A stretch of DNA of 64,000 nt, taken from positions 124,001 to 188,000 of the forward strand of contig BDIU01000088.1 of the NCBI GenBank assembly GCA_002118135.1, in the 5' to 3' direction. The DNA is from Trebouxia sp. TZW2008. Its lineage: Eukaryota > Chlorophyta > Trebouxiophyceae > Trebouxiales > Trebouxiaceae. The translations under genes and the position numbers were made by a program. This document shows, piece after piece, positions 10,601 through 20,207 of the stretch (within the stretch, counting starts at the first letter, position 1; each line of letters starts with the position of its first letter). The notes below the pieces were generated by a model. The model had not been told where the DNA came from. It saw nothing but the letters and a program-made list of their open reading frames with translations, and ran no database searches.

Positions 10601-13600
10601 CGGCCTGCCTGCTGTACACAGCTCAAATCAGCCCTCCTTTCTATGCATTCCATTGTCCTTGAAATTCTTGCTGAACATCAGGTCATGGACATTGAAACCT
10701 GAGCAACAGGCTAGCAATTGCATTTCTCTTGAGACATTGCTGATGCAGTTGGAGGTGGCAAGGAAGCCTTTTGGCTGTCCACAGGCTCAGGCCAGCTCTC
10801 CTTTCTGTGAGTTTTGCTGTCCCCAGCCTTCTTGCTGAACATCAGGTCATGGTCACTGACACCTATTCATGCATGTCATCAGTTTTATTTCTCCTGTGAT
10901 ATATCCGTCGCAGCACAAGCAAACGAGCAAGCCATTCTGTCTCAACAAGTATCAATTGCTTGCAAAGTTGCTGAGAGACAGCAGTACAGCGGCCATGTTT
11001 GTTGTAATGCACAGCTGCTCACTGTGCCTCCATGCCCTGCTATCATTCCAAGGCCACTGGAATGTTGGTGAGGAAGCAACAATCCATGATGATGTGCGTC
11101 ATCAGTCAAAAGGCATGCAGCGCAGAGCGACCCAAAGCAAGCTGCTTACCTGCATATCGCGGCAGAGTCTGCAAGAAGTCCAAGTGGTCTCTGACATAGT
11201 TTGTGGCTTTGCGCTGATCAGCATGAAGCGTATCAAGCGTCTGTTGGGTCTCAGACTTTTCCAGCTCGCTGGGAACCACCCTGAACAGATCCCTCAAATC
11301 CTGTGCCACAAGAGCTTGTGGGAACAAAGTCCATACAATGACAGATTGTAACTTTGCCCAGATTGCACTTCTTCTGTGCAATGAAGCGCATGTCAACACT
11401 ACAATCAGGTGTTTGTTTTGGAAAGCATATGATTCATGACTTCTGGGAAGACTTTTTTGAGGCTTTTTGTAGGCTACATTTTCAATCTAGTCTAGCTCCT
11501 TCAGCAGAGATCACATATGCCCGGCCTTTGTACGGAATATAGATGTGCACAGCGCCATGCTGATGACTGTATGTGCTGCAAACTTGCTTGTGCCTGTGGG
11601 TGCTTCAAGTGAGTCACTGTCAGGCAGTCAGATTAGTGGTATGCATGCTGAATTAGAGAAGACCTGGGACAAACTCCCTAGCACTTGAGTCAGAACGCAT
11701 AACAACCTTTTATTGTCAGCACTGAGCATGTCAAGGGTTCCTGTTGGGCAGGAGACTTAGATGCAATGGGACATTGGTCACCTGTTGGGAGATGTAGCGG
11801 AAAGCAACACCCTCCTCAGTGCCACTCCCAGACAAGCATCCTTTGAGGCGTGCTTCCAAGTTTGAGGCACAAGCAACAGCTCATTTGGATGCAGCTCACC
11901 TGTTGGGAGAAGTAGCGGAAGGCCACACCCTCCTCAGTCCCGCTTCTAGACAAGCCTCCCTTGAAAACCTGCTTCTTGTAGATCTTCTCCTCAACAGTAC
12001 CACAGGTGATGAGCCTGTACACCACCACGTCTTGGCGCTGCCCTATGCGGTAGGCTCTGTCAACGCTCTGGTTGTCCACAGAAGGATTCCATGCTGGGTC
12101 CACTATGATGACTCTGTCTGCAGCTGTCAGGGTTAGGCCCAAGCCACCCACTTGAGATGTCAAAAGGAACACAGGGATATCATCTCTGGTCTGGAACTCT
12201 TGCACCAGCGCCTGCGAACAAATAAAGACTGCTGTTGTCAATGCTCTGATTGCCCTCCAAAGTAAGCAGAATCCACAATCATGACCCTGTCTGCAGCCTT
12301 TAAGGCCGCAAGCAACAATGTATGAACTGCTTCTGCAATGGCATCTGCAGATTGATAGCTGATGTCCTGCTGATGTACGCGTTGAACATGCTGCATTGTG
12401 CTATTCAATGGTCTACAGTTGCATAAATGCCAATTGTGTGTATGACCTGTCTGTCTGTCGCGCTTGAGATGCTGCCATCGATGCGACAGTAGGCGTAGCT
12501 CTGCTCACTGATGGCTGCTTGCAAGATGTCCAGCATGACTCTGGACTGGCTGAAGATAAGAGTCCTATGGCCCTTTGCCACCAGCTCTGCCAGCAGCCCC
12601 ATGATGAACTCTGTCTTGCAGGATGTGCCCACTCCTGCAGCATTCTTTTGTTGTTTTGCACAGGAAAGCGACATTCTCTGGAAATGCACCAACAGAATTC
12701 TGTAGAGATGCAAGACGTCCAGCATGACTCTGGACTGGCTGCAGATGTGAGCCTTGTGACCCTTTGCTATTAGCTCAGCTAGCAGCCCCATAATGAACTC
12801 TGTCTTGCAGGGTGTGCCCACTCCTGCAGCACTCTCTTTGCTCATTGCAATTGCAGCGTGTTCAGGAAATGCATTAACAGAATTGTTCAGTGGTACACAG
12901 GCACACGCTGCCCTAGCTGGCCTGAGTTGCGTGAGTGACGACTCAAATGAGCATTTGCTTGTGCCCATTGGGCAAACAGCAGGAGGCGCAGTCCTGCAGA
13001 AGTCCCCAGGCCATGTCTCTTGTCATGTCTCTTAGTTTAATCAGGTTAAGCATAGCAAAGTCAAAGCCGGTCCCAGCATAGGCAGGCTGACATTGACAGG
13101 CACACAGCACAGGCATGCAACAGGACAAATGCTGAGTTCATGATCTGCCTCTGCATGCCATTCTGTGAGCCGTTGGGTGTCGCTAACAGGTTTCTTTGTT
13201 GCCGCATTTGCACATGGGGCTGAGGTGCAATGCAGACAGCAGGTCTTGAGTGACCCTTGACAATCTCAGTACGGCCTTGCTGCTAGCTGCGTACAACAAT
13301 CTTGATTGATTTTTTGACTGATCTAATGTTTGATCACTCAACTGATTGGTGCATTGACGGATGCGTTGACCGATTGGTGGGCACATTGATCAATTGATTT
13401 CTTAATTGTGTGCTTGTTTGATGCATGACATTACCGTTTCCATGAATGTCCTTCAGCAAGTGTGCCTCGACATCAGCAGCGTCAACATTGCCTTGTTCCC
13501 ACCAGCTGCCACCTGAGGGCGCTGCTTCTTCTTTCACCTCCTCACTGGCATCAAACCATTCTTCTTCCTCTTCATCAGACCCGTTGCTATCAGCCTTCAC

Positions 13601-16600
13601 TTTTGCCAGCCTTCCACCTGTGCCCAAGCACTTTCTCAATACTAGCTAAACGAGTGAAACTCAATTCTCTGCAAGATTGTGACAAAGCTGGGTGCAGTGG
13701 GAAGCCCTGCAGCCAACATGACTAGCACAGCACATCATGCGCTTGATTGACTCAGGTGAAACAAGCACCATCATGTGCACAAGCACCGCGTGCCTTGTCA
13801 AGCACAAAGCAAGCTGTCATGAGCATCAATTGAGACCAAATTCGTCTCTCGAGACTTTTGAGGCATCTGTCTTGATCAACCAGGTAAGTGTGCATGACTG
13901 AAATCCATGCATACCTGTGCGAGCCACCAGGGAGGCTGCTCTTTCATTGAGCAGCCTTGGATGATCACAGATCTTCTTCAGTACAGTCAGAGCAGCCAGA
14001 GCAGATCCAGTTTTGTTCAGCGCCGCTCTGACAGCAGAAGACTCCAGGAAGGCCTGCAACACAAGCAGTCATGACTGCTGACACCACTTTGTCATCATTA
14101 ATACAGAGCGTCCATTATATCACATATCTGGACAGCTGTGATGCCACTGAAGCACATGAGATAGCGCCGGCCAAAGCCATGGTATCAATGCGCTGACATG
14201 AAAGTCACTTTCAATACATGCTTTCATGGATGCCACATGCACAAGCTTTGTGCAGCAGGGTGCCGTGTAGTCCCACCTCATACACATGTCTTTGAGCTGG
14301 ATGCAGCTGCAGCCATACAATCAGGTCATTCTTGTGTCCCATGCTCTGTGGCTGTGGAGCCTGAGAGCTGTGCTGGCTAGAGCTGGCTGTCGCTTCCTCT
14401 GTACTTGAAGTCTTGTTGCTACAGCGGCACCAACTTTTGTATCAGATCATTCTTATAGAGTGGTATCAATGCACAGAGCAGGTCAAGCAGGTACATGCAT
14501 TCAAAGAGAACAGGAAGCACATGATGGAAATCTGTGGCAGCGCCTTGACCCCTTGACCCCTGAGTGATGCTGCATGCAAACAGGGCAATCTGATGATCGA
14601 GCACTGCAAGCTTTGATGAGGTCTTGCTGACAACCACAATAACACCATTTGAATAGCCCCTGTTGCAGCGCCGTCAAGGCTTGCACATACATGCCAGCGC
14701 ATGAGCAACTTTACGCCTCATGCAGCACAGGATATAGCATGCACATACCTGTCATTTGAGGGCAGCACATCTTTCTTCTCCCGCCTCAAGAAGAAGGGCG
14801 CAATGCGGGCGCGCAACTCAGCAGCCTTGGCAGCTGCGATCTGCCTGTCCCTGCCTGTGGCATCTTTGTCATTGCCAGCAGTGATGCGCTTCTCAAACTC
14901 AAGCTTGAAGGTTTTTGCATCTCCAAGCAATCCCTACAGAGTCACATTGATGCATGAGTGAATGCTTTGCTGTTGATGACCGACAAGCAAAGCAGCATGA
15001 CATACATTGCCCTGTTTAGCATGAGCCAGCATAAGCAGGTGTAATTCTCTGCAAAAATCATAAGTTAAGCGCTGGTTTGTTGTGCGGGCATGCGTTGCAT
15101 GGTCACCACCCCTAGCAGTGGGCCTCAAATGCATACCTCACAAGTAAAGTCAAACAATGCATGCATCTCCATCAGGTTGTTCTGGATGGGTGTGCCACTG
15201 ATGATGATTCGCACAGCAGCAGGAATCTCTTGTAGACGCTGCACCAACTGCATCTTGGGGTTCTTGATCTTGTGACCCTGCAAGCGGCACATATGCATCT
15301 GCACATCTTGCACAGCTATCTTTTGGTCAATCTGCAGCAAGCATGCCGTTTACGCACAAATGATGATCCCACATGCTGCCCAGTCAATGGCTTGCATGCG
15401 ATGTTTGTAACAGGGCAGTCTTGTCAAGTGCTTACTTCATCCAGAATCATGGAGTCCCAGCACAGCTGGTCATTGCTGTCCCTCAAACTTGACCTGGCAA
15501 TGCCTCGCAGGCTTAGTGCAGCAGCGTTGTGCAGCACCATGCCATAGGTGGTCAAAAGAATACCCTTTTGTGTTGCTACCCGCCTCAGTGAGTAGTCCCT
15601 ACACAAGCCAATGCTTGCTTGTTTGCAGCAACATCAGCGGTGTGGCTTGAGCAAGACATATGGAGGCACAGTGTTGGGGTTTGCCCCTTACCTGTCAGCT
15701 TGGCTAGTGCCGTAGTATTGGAATAGCAGCGATCCAAGACCACAGGTGACTAGCTCCTTCTCCCAGTGCGCCAGCAGGGTCTTTGGAGCAATGATGACAG
15801 AACGCCTTGAATAGCAATAGAGAGAAATGGCTTCAGAAGATGGCCTGGGAGTATAATGCAACATTTGCTAAGCTAGCATACCTGATAAGCCCGCTGCCAA
15901 ACATGCCAGCAAGGAAAGCGGAGCACTGCATAGTCTGCAACCAACAAGCCGTTTGATGTTCTCAATGCATAGTTGGCCTGACTGTCCTGTGAAGGGTCTC
16001 TACGCATCCCAGGAGTATCATGACAGAGCGCAAGCAGATTGGCAGGTTAGGATTGTCTTGAAGATGCATGAAACAGTACATCTGCTTCCAGAGTACCTTG
16101 CCCAGACCCATGTCATCACCTGCACCAGTCACCTGTATGTTGATTATTCGAGTGCATGTAAGCCACGGGCACCTCTGTTGGCTTTTTGCATGACACACAC
16201 GTCTGCATACCTAAAATGCCCCCACGCTTCATCTTGTGCAAACTGCGCAACCATTGTACCCCCTCAACTTGGTGTTTGTATAGCATGTTGGCGATTTTGG
16301 GCTTGAGTTGAAACTCATCACCATCTGAGCTTGATTTTGGTTCCTCGCTGTCAGCTGACGGTTCCTGCTTCTGGCTGGCTTTTGTTGCCAGTGCTGCAGG
16401 GACAGCTGCATCTTGTGAGGCTGGCAGTTCATCTGGCAGTCTGGTTGCAACTGCTGCTGCAAGAGTACTGGCTGGCTGTGGCCTTCCTGCTTGGTGGTTG
16501 ATGGTCAGATTCGAAAGGGTTTTGAGCAAAGTCCCCTCATCTGCAGCAAAGCTGTTTGGCATGGTGTCTGACTGAAGCCGGAGCCCATGTACGGCTTCTG

Positions 16601-16901
16601 CTTGTGAGGGGCGTGGCAGTTGTTCCCTTTGCTGGGACAGCCTCTTTAGCACCTTTCGCTGCTCGGCTGGCACTCCGACTTGTGAAGAGCGGAAGCTGTT
16701 ACTGGCGACATTTTCATCAGAAAATGGGGAGCCCGAGTGCGCAGAATCAGCGGCTTCCTCGCTGTCGGAGCGATCGCTGTCACTGCTACTGTCCAACACA
16801 ATACGGGAGCCTTGCTTCCTGTCGGCCAAACGCTGCAACAAAGCTCGTCGCTTCTGCACTTCCTGACTGGCTTGTCGTTGTTCTCGCTGACCGGAGTCCA
16901 T
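7636..16901 (-). CDS. SNF2-family DNA translocase, ERCC6L/PICH-like (plant CHR24-like)
   Basis: This is an ATP-dependent DNA translocase of the ERCC6L (PICH) branch; in animals it acts on ultrafine anaphase DNA bridges. Supported exons: 16901-16211, 16119-16097, 15934-15882, 15805-15692, 15598-15436, 15277-15137, 14933-14749, 14343-14277, 14053-13915, 13617-13435, 12634-12447, 12211-11900, 11300-11150, then a triplicated exon (10862, 10698 or 10513 downwards), 9284-9142, 8865-7964 and 7719-7636. Phases agree through 11150. Helicase motifs appear in order: KHQVEGVQW, DDMGLGKT, ILDEGHKIKN, SGTPIQNN, ICDHPRLLNERAA, TLIFSQSRVMLD, TSQVGGLGLTLT, DPAWNPSVDNQSVDRAYRIGQ and RYFSQQDLRDLF. GVSDHDLMFSKK and SLPDGGAKLHQRMAALRQEL match what I recall of the plant CHR24 C-terminus, so the coiled-coil end belongs to this gene. 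The N-terminus is Ser/Asp-rich and an acidic linker (DEEEEEWFD) splits the helicase lobes. Exons between 10350 and 9290 are not resolved. One candidate segment, about 10100-9880, reads SGSSDISDMLANTLHLGG. Confidence 0.9.
8241..8690 (-). repeat. Coding tandem repeat, MHRQP(A/V)QD(Q)L units
   Basis: About ten imperfect units of 17-21 residues (roughly 50-63 bp each), with consensus M-H-R-Q-P-V-Q-D-L-H-S-T-S-S-G, lie in the penultimate exon of the SNF2/ERCC6L-like gene. The units stay in frame with no stop, so the array is translated as a flexible His/Gln-rich linker between the two coiled-coil segments of the C-terminus. Confidence 0.85.
9295..9560. repeat. Three degenerate ~85-95 bp repeats before the SLPDGGAK exon
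   Basis: Three imperfect copies share (+ strand) 'ggtg(c/a)a(c/t)ttg(c/t)(c/g)aaac', followed by 'ccaccagatg(c/t)a(c/t)(c/t)tt'. They begin immediately upstream, in transcription order, of the exon at 9284-9142 and repeat its acceptor-side intron. They look like by-products of tandem duplication at a splice junction. Confidence 0.6.
9680..9965 (-). repeat. Duplicated GTQ(A/T)TAA-PPAA segment
   Basis: Two copies of about 120-150 bp read GTQATAASSTAAPPAASRLAQ (about 9960-9870) and GTQTTAAASSVVPPAARRLTQ (about 9810-9720). They are in different overall frames and share SLPA after the Gln. At least one is probably an exon of the SNF2/ERCC6L-like C-terminal region. Confidence 0.6.
10347..10862 (-). 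repeat. Triplicated exon (GVSDHDLMFSKK) in the SNF2/ERCC6L-like gene
   Basis: Three tandem exon copies start at acceptors 10862, 10698 and 10513 (minus strand), 164 and 185 bp apart. Copies 1 and 3 both begin GVSDHDLMFSKKA and accept the same incoming phase (1) from the exon ending at 11150. Copy 2 reads FNVHDLMFSKN and meets an in-frame TGA after about 22 codons, so it is dead. Copy 1 stays open for about 48 codons. Copy 3 stays open to a TGA at 10349-10347. No canonical donor is obvious in any copy, so the onward junction is unresolved. Confidence 0.85.
11779..11850 (-). pseudogene. Ghost copy of the 3' end of the RYFSQQ exon
   Basis: This segment repeats the end of the exon at 12211-11900 with an offset of 118 bp: SGSGTEEGVAFRYISQQ followed by a gtgacc donor, against RSGTEEGVAFRYFSQQ and gtgagc in the working exon. 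It lacks the 5' part of the exon and so has no acceptor of its own. It lies in the following intron. Confidence 0.8.
12708..12897 (-). pseudogene. Ghost copy of the helicase exon 11 5' half
   Basis: A tandem duplication with a unit of about 189 bp repeats the acceptor-proximal part of the exon at 12634-12447 together with about 70 bp of upstream intron. The copy reads GVGTPCKTEFIMGLLAELIAKGHKAHICSQSRVMLDV from an intact acceptor at 12823, but its homology ends before the exon's donor. The working copy reads GVGTSCKTEFIMGLLAELVAKGHRTLIFSQSRVMLDI. Use of the ghost acceptor would not give a normal helicase lobe 2. Confidence 0.85.
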
Positions 16902-17321
16902 GGCCCGTGTGAAAGTGCATCAGGAACTTGGAGTGGTTAGGTCACAATTGCAAGGCAAGGCATCACTTTCAAATTCGAACCCGTGATCTACGCGCTCCGT
17001 AGAGAGCTGTGCTCCGTATGGCAAGTCTAGATTCATGCCTTGTGTCTGCTCAACTTAAGCGTGCCTATGACCAACAGAATCAAGGCTTCTGCACAGACAC
17101 GCCCACTGTCGTCTTGCTGGCCGGACCATATCAGTTGCTGCCTCGCCGCGCAACCATGAGCAGCTGCGTTGCTGACGCAAATTTCACTTGCCTCCTTCCT
17201 AACTGATTTGTTGCGGTATCGCCCTCTGTGAAGCTGACAACATCATCGCATATCATGCCACGCCACCGTTTCAGCTAATAGCCACGATTGCGCCATCTGA
17301 CTCAGTGGCTCTGCAACTTAC
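16902..17321. promoter_or_regulatory. Divergent intergenic region, SNF2 gene / EF-hand gene
   Basis: These 420 bp separate the ATG of the minus-strand SNF2 gene from the likely ATG of the plus-strand EF-hand gene. They must contain both promoters and 5' UTRs. I cannot identify a TATA box or other specific element with confidence. Confidence 0.5.
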
Positions 17322-19093
17322 ATGTCTGGCAGCAGAGCAGACATTCCTGACGAAGAACTAGTACAGGAGTGGCCATTCTTGACCAGACAGCAGGTCCTGC
17401 ATTTCTTTGCAGCTTCTCAATGCATCATAAGTCTGGCGCACAAGTGCCTTCATCACATGTGACCGATGAACGCCAGACTTATACACGCAATCTTCTGTTT
17501 GCTTTGTTCGGCGCGCCACATTTTAAACCCTTGCAGTGAAACATGCTGCATGCAAATACATGTTTGCTTTCTGATCAAGCATCTCTGTGTGATTGTGTTG
17601 CAGTTGGAGGAGTACAAGGACGCATTCAAAATCTTTGACCGCTCAGGCACGGGCACCTTCACAAAAGAAGACATTGGCTGGGTCATGCGCAGTCTTGGGC
17701 AATCTCCCACTGAACAGCAGATAGCTGCCATCATCCGGGACATGGACCTTGACAATGACGGCGTCATTGATTTGGCAGAATTCATGATCAGGATGATGGC
17801 CTTCTCCACAAAGGTCAGAATGCAAACCTTCAGGCCGCAGTATGCACATTGAAATGCAGCAAATTGGCAAGCTTCACGGACTGCCTGTACTCACAGAGGC
17901 TGTTGTTATGATGCCTGACAGCATACAGTTCCTCTATCTTGGCAAGCTTTGACGCAAAGTGCCTTGCAGACAGCTCCAGAAGAGGATTTGAAGCATGTCT
18001 TTGATGTGCTGGACAAAAGCGGCACAGGCATGATCACTGCTGACTCCCTTCGATCAGCAATCAAGGTGCGCAGCACTCAGTGACACAGACAACAGCTGTT
18101 CTTGCGTATGTCTGCATTTCTGCCTATTACATTCAGCCCAGGCTGACGACTGTTTTCACAGACTCTCCTAGGGGTGAACCGTGCTTGCTTAGAACTTCCT
18201 CACCGCTGGCCTTGTCATATCACAAAACATGTTTTTGAGTTGACTACATGTTGGCACAACAAGCGTTGTCAAGCCCGTGTTGTTGTGTTGCATGCTGTTC
18301 TGGCAGGTCAGGCGAGACACAGCAAAAAGACAGAAGTGCCGGACATGCTCATGGTGGCATTCTGCCTGGCTTTATTGCTGGCTTGCTCATGTCTTGCTGG
18401 CCCATGCAGAACATTGCTGAGTGGGAGATGACAGATGATGAGATTGAGGTCGCGATCAAGCTCGCCGACAAGTCTGGTGATGGACAGATCGACTACGATG
18501 AGTTCATCGCATTTGTGTTTGGGCAGGCAGAATCAGTTCAACGGTCACAACCCACCGGAGCTCAGCCTGCACCTCAACAAGCTCATGCTGGACAGATCAT
18601 GGCTGCGGCAGCGGCTCAGACGCCAGCCTCTCAGCAACCCGCAGCAGAAGAAGCCTTGCAAATGCCTGCACAGGAACTGCAAGCGCAAACAGATGCATCT
18701 GACCTGGCAGAAGGCAGCTGGCAAGAAGCAAGGCAAGGGCCTTCTGATCAGCTGGCAGACCCACAACACTCCACGCAGCAACCAAGCATGACAGATGCAT
18801 GGCTTGCGTCTCAGACTGAGGGCATGTTCAGTAATCCGGATCAACAGCAGGCGGCACCATCCCAATCTCAACAAGGCACAGTCTATGACAATGCCCTGTA
18901 TCAGCCTGAAGACTTGCAATCACAATTGGCTCAGCACTCCTGGCAGCAAAGTGATCATCAGGATAGTGCAGACACTGGTCAACCTGGTGACGATGTACGA
19001 CTGCGGATCTATTCAGATGACGCAGAACCCAGTCAAGCGCTGCACCCAAGCAGAACCAGTCATGAACCTCAGCGAAATGAACATGAAGCTTTA

Positions 19094-19124
<31 letters not shown>

Positions 19125-19534
19125 CATGGCAGGAGGCAGATGGGCTACAGGATGCTGACAGCATGCAGCAAGGTGCTTTGCAAGATCAACAAAGCAATCA
19201 AAACCAAAACCTGGGAGAGGAGCTGCCTGATATGGAAACACTGGGCATTTCCAGGACAAGCCAACAGCATAAGGCTCGCAGGCAGCCTGCACCCTGGGAC
19301 ACGCCTGAAGTCTTGTCACCAGTGCCTCCAGATACTGCATCTGAGCTGCAAGAGCCTGTTGCTGCACGACAAACTGATACAACCACAGTTGCAGGCCAGG
19401 TGCATGCAACAAACAAGGGCAAGCCTGCTAAGCCATCAATACTAAAGACGGCAACAAAACCCCGGCACCTGCCACCATTGTCATATGATCAACTGTCACA
19501 GGGCATCAATCGGTCCCGTGCGGATCACATTTGA
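17322..19534 (+). CDS. Calmodulin-like four-EF-hand protein with long Gln-rich tail
   Basis: This is a probable calcium sensor. Exons 17322-17360, 17604-17813, 17970-18065 and 18410-19534 give about 489 residues, all joined in phase 0. The first ~150 residues are calmodulin-like: EF1 starts DRSGTGTFTKED (residues 25-36), EF2 DLDNDGVIDLAE (61-72), EF3 DKSGTGMITADS (98-109) and EF4 DKSGDGQIDYDE (135-146). EF2 and EF4 have full Ca-binding loops. EF1 has Asp and EF3 has Ser at position 12 where Glu is normal, so EF3 is probably weak or inactive. The remaining ~340 residues are low-complexity, rich in Gln, Ala, Ser and Pro, with a polyQ run near 19095-19122 and no recognised domain. The first exon (MSGSRADIPDEEL) is inferred: its ATG and the donor at 17361 fit the phase and the usual helix before EF1, but it carries little similarity. 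The tail's function is unknown; it could scaffold partners. Confidence 0.85.
19095..19122 (+). repeat. CAG trinucleotide run encoding polyglutamine
   Basis: About nine to ten consecutive Gln codons (mostly CAG) lie inside the last exon of the EF-hand gene, in frame. The tract is likely length-polymorphic. Confidence 0.9.
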
Positions 19535-20207
19535 TTCAAGATTCGATGGTCATTGCCATTTCTGCTTCTGAAGAGCACTCCATTGGCCCATGCACATGCT
19601 GCTATGTCAACAGTCCAGTGAGCATTGCTGTGAGCAGCAGCAAGCAGAAAGGAATGTACTCATGCAGTTGTATTTTGGATGCGTCTTTGGGGTCCTTGCA
19701 GTAATCAGTACTAGATATGCACCAGCGCACAGGCCTTCTGTTGAGAGTTACCATGCCTTGCTGGGTGAATTGCAGATTTTGTGGCATCAACCACACGTTT
19801 TGTCGTCAGTCATGGACATTTGCAACTGAATGACTCGTCACTCGTGTGACCTTTCAAACATTGAAGTACTGTGAGTAGTGTAGCTGAGAGCGTGCAGATG
19901 ACTGTTTCTGAGTCCATTGTACATTGCAGCCGCAAGTCTATGAAGCACCTCTCTATACGTGTACTATCGCAATTCCGAATCTTTTGAGATTGCCACGTCT
20001 AACATCCGGCACCTTTGCATTGCAAACAGGGTTGAATGCACATGACTCAGAGCAAATTGCATGCAGCGACTTGAAGCTGGGTGACAAGGAAAGTTTTGCT
20101 ACAATATTGGGTGCAGACTTCATGTGTGACTTCAGGTCAATTTCAGTATCCTCGAAGCTTTGAAAGCATGTTGCGGACCCCCCGCAAGCTCGCTATCGCG
20201 ACTTGCG
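19535..20207. other. Intergenic region between EF-hand gene and TRAPPC10 gene
   Basis: This holds the 3' UTR of the EF-hand gene and the promoter/5' UTR of the TRAPPC10 gene, which run in the same direction. Nothing else is recognisable. An ATG at 20168 precedes the chosen start but runs into a stop after 15 codons, so it would act as a short upstream ORF overlapping the TRAPPC10 start. Confidence 0.5.

Noticed and set aside
18435..19445. Long second-frame open reading frames on both strands across the EF-hand gene tail
   Set aside because: They are by-products of CAG/GCA-rich codons. The frame continuous with the EF-hands is the supported one.
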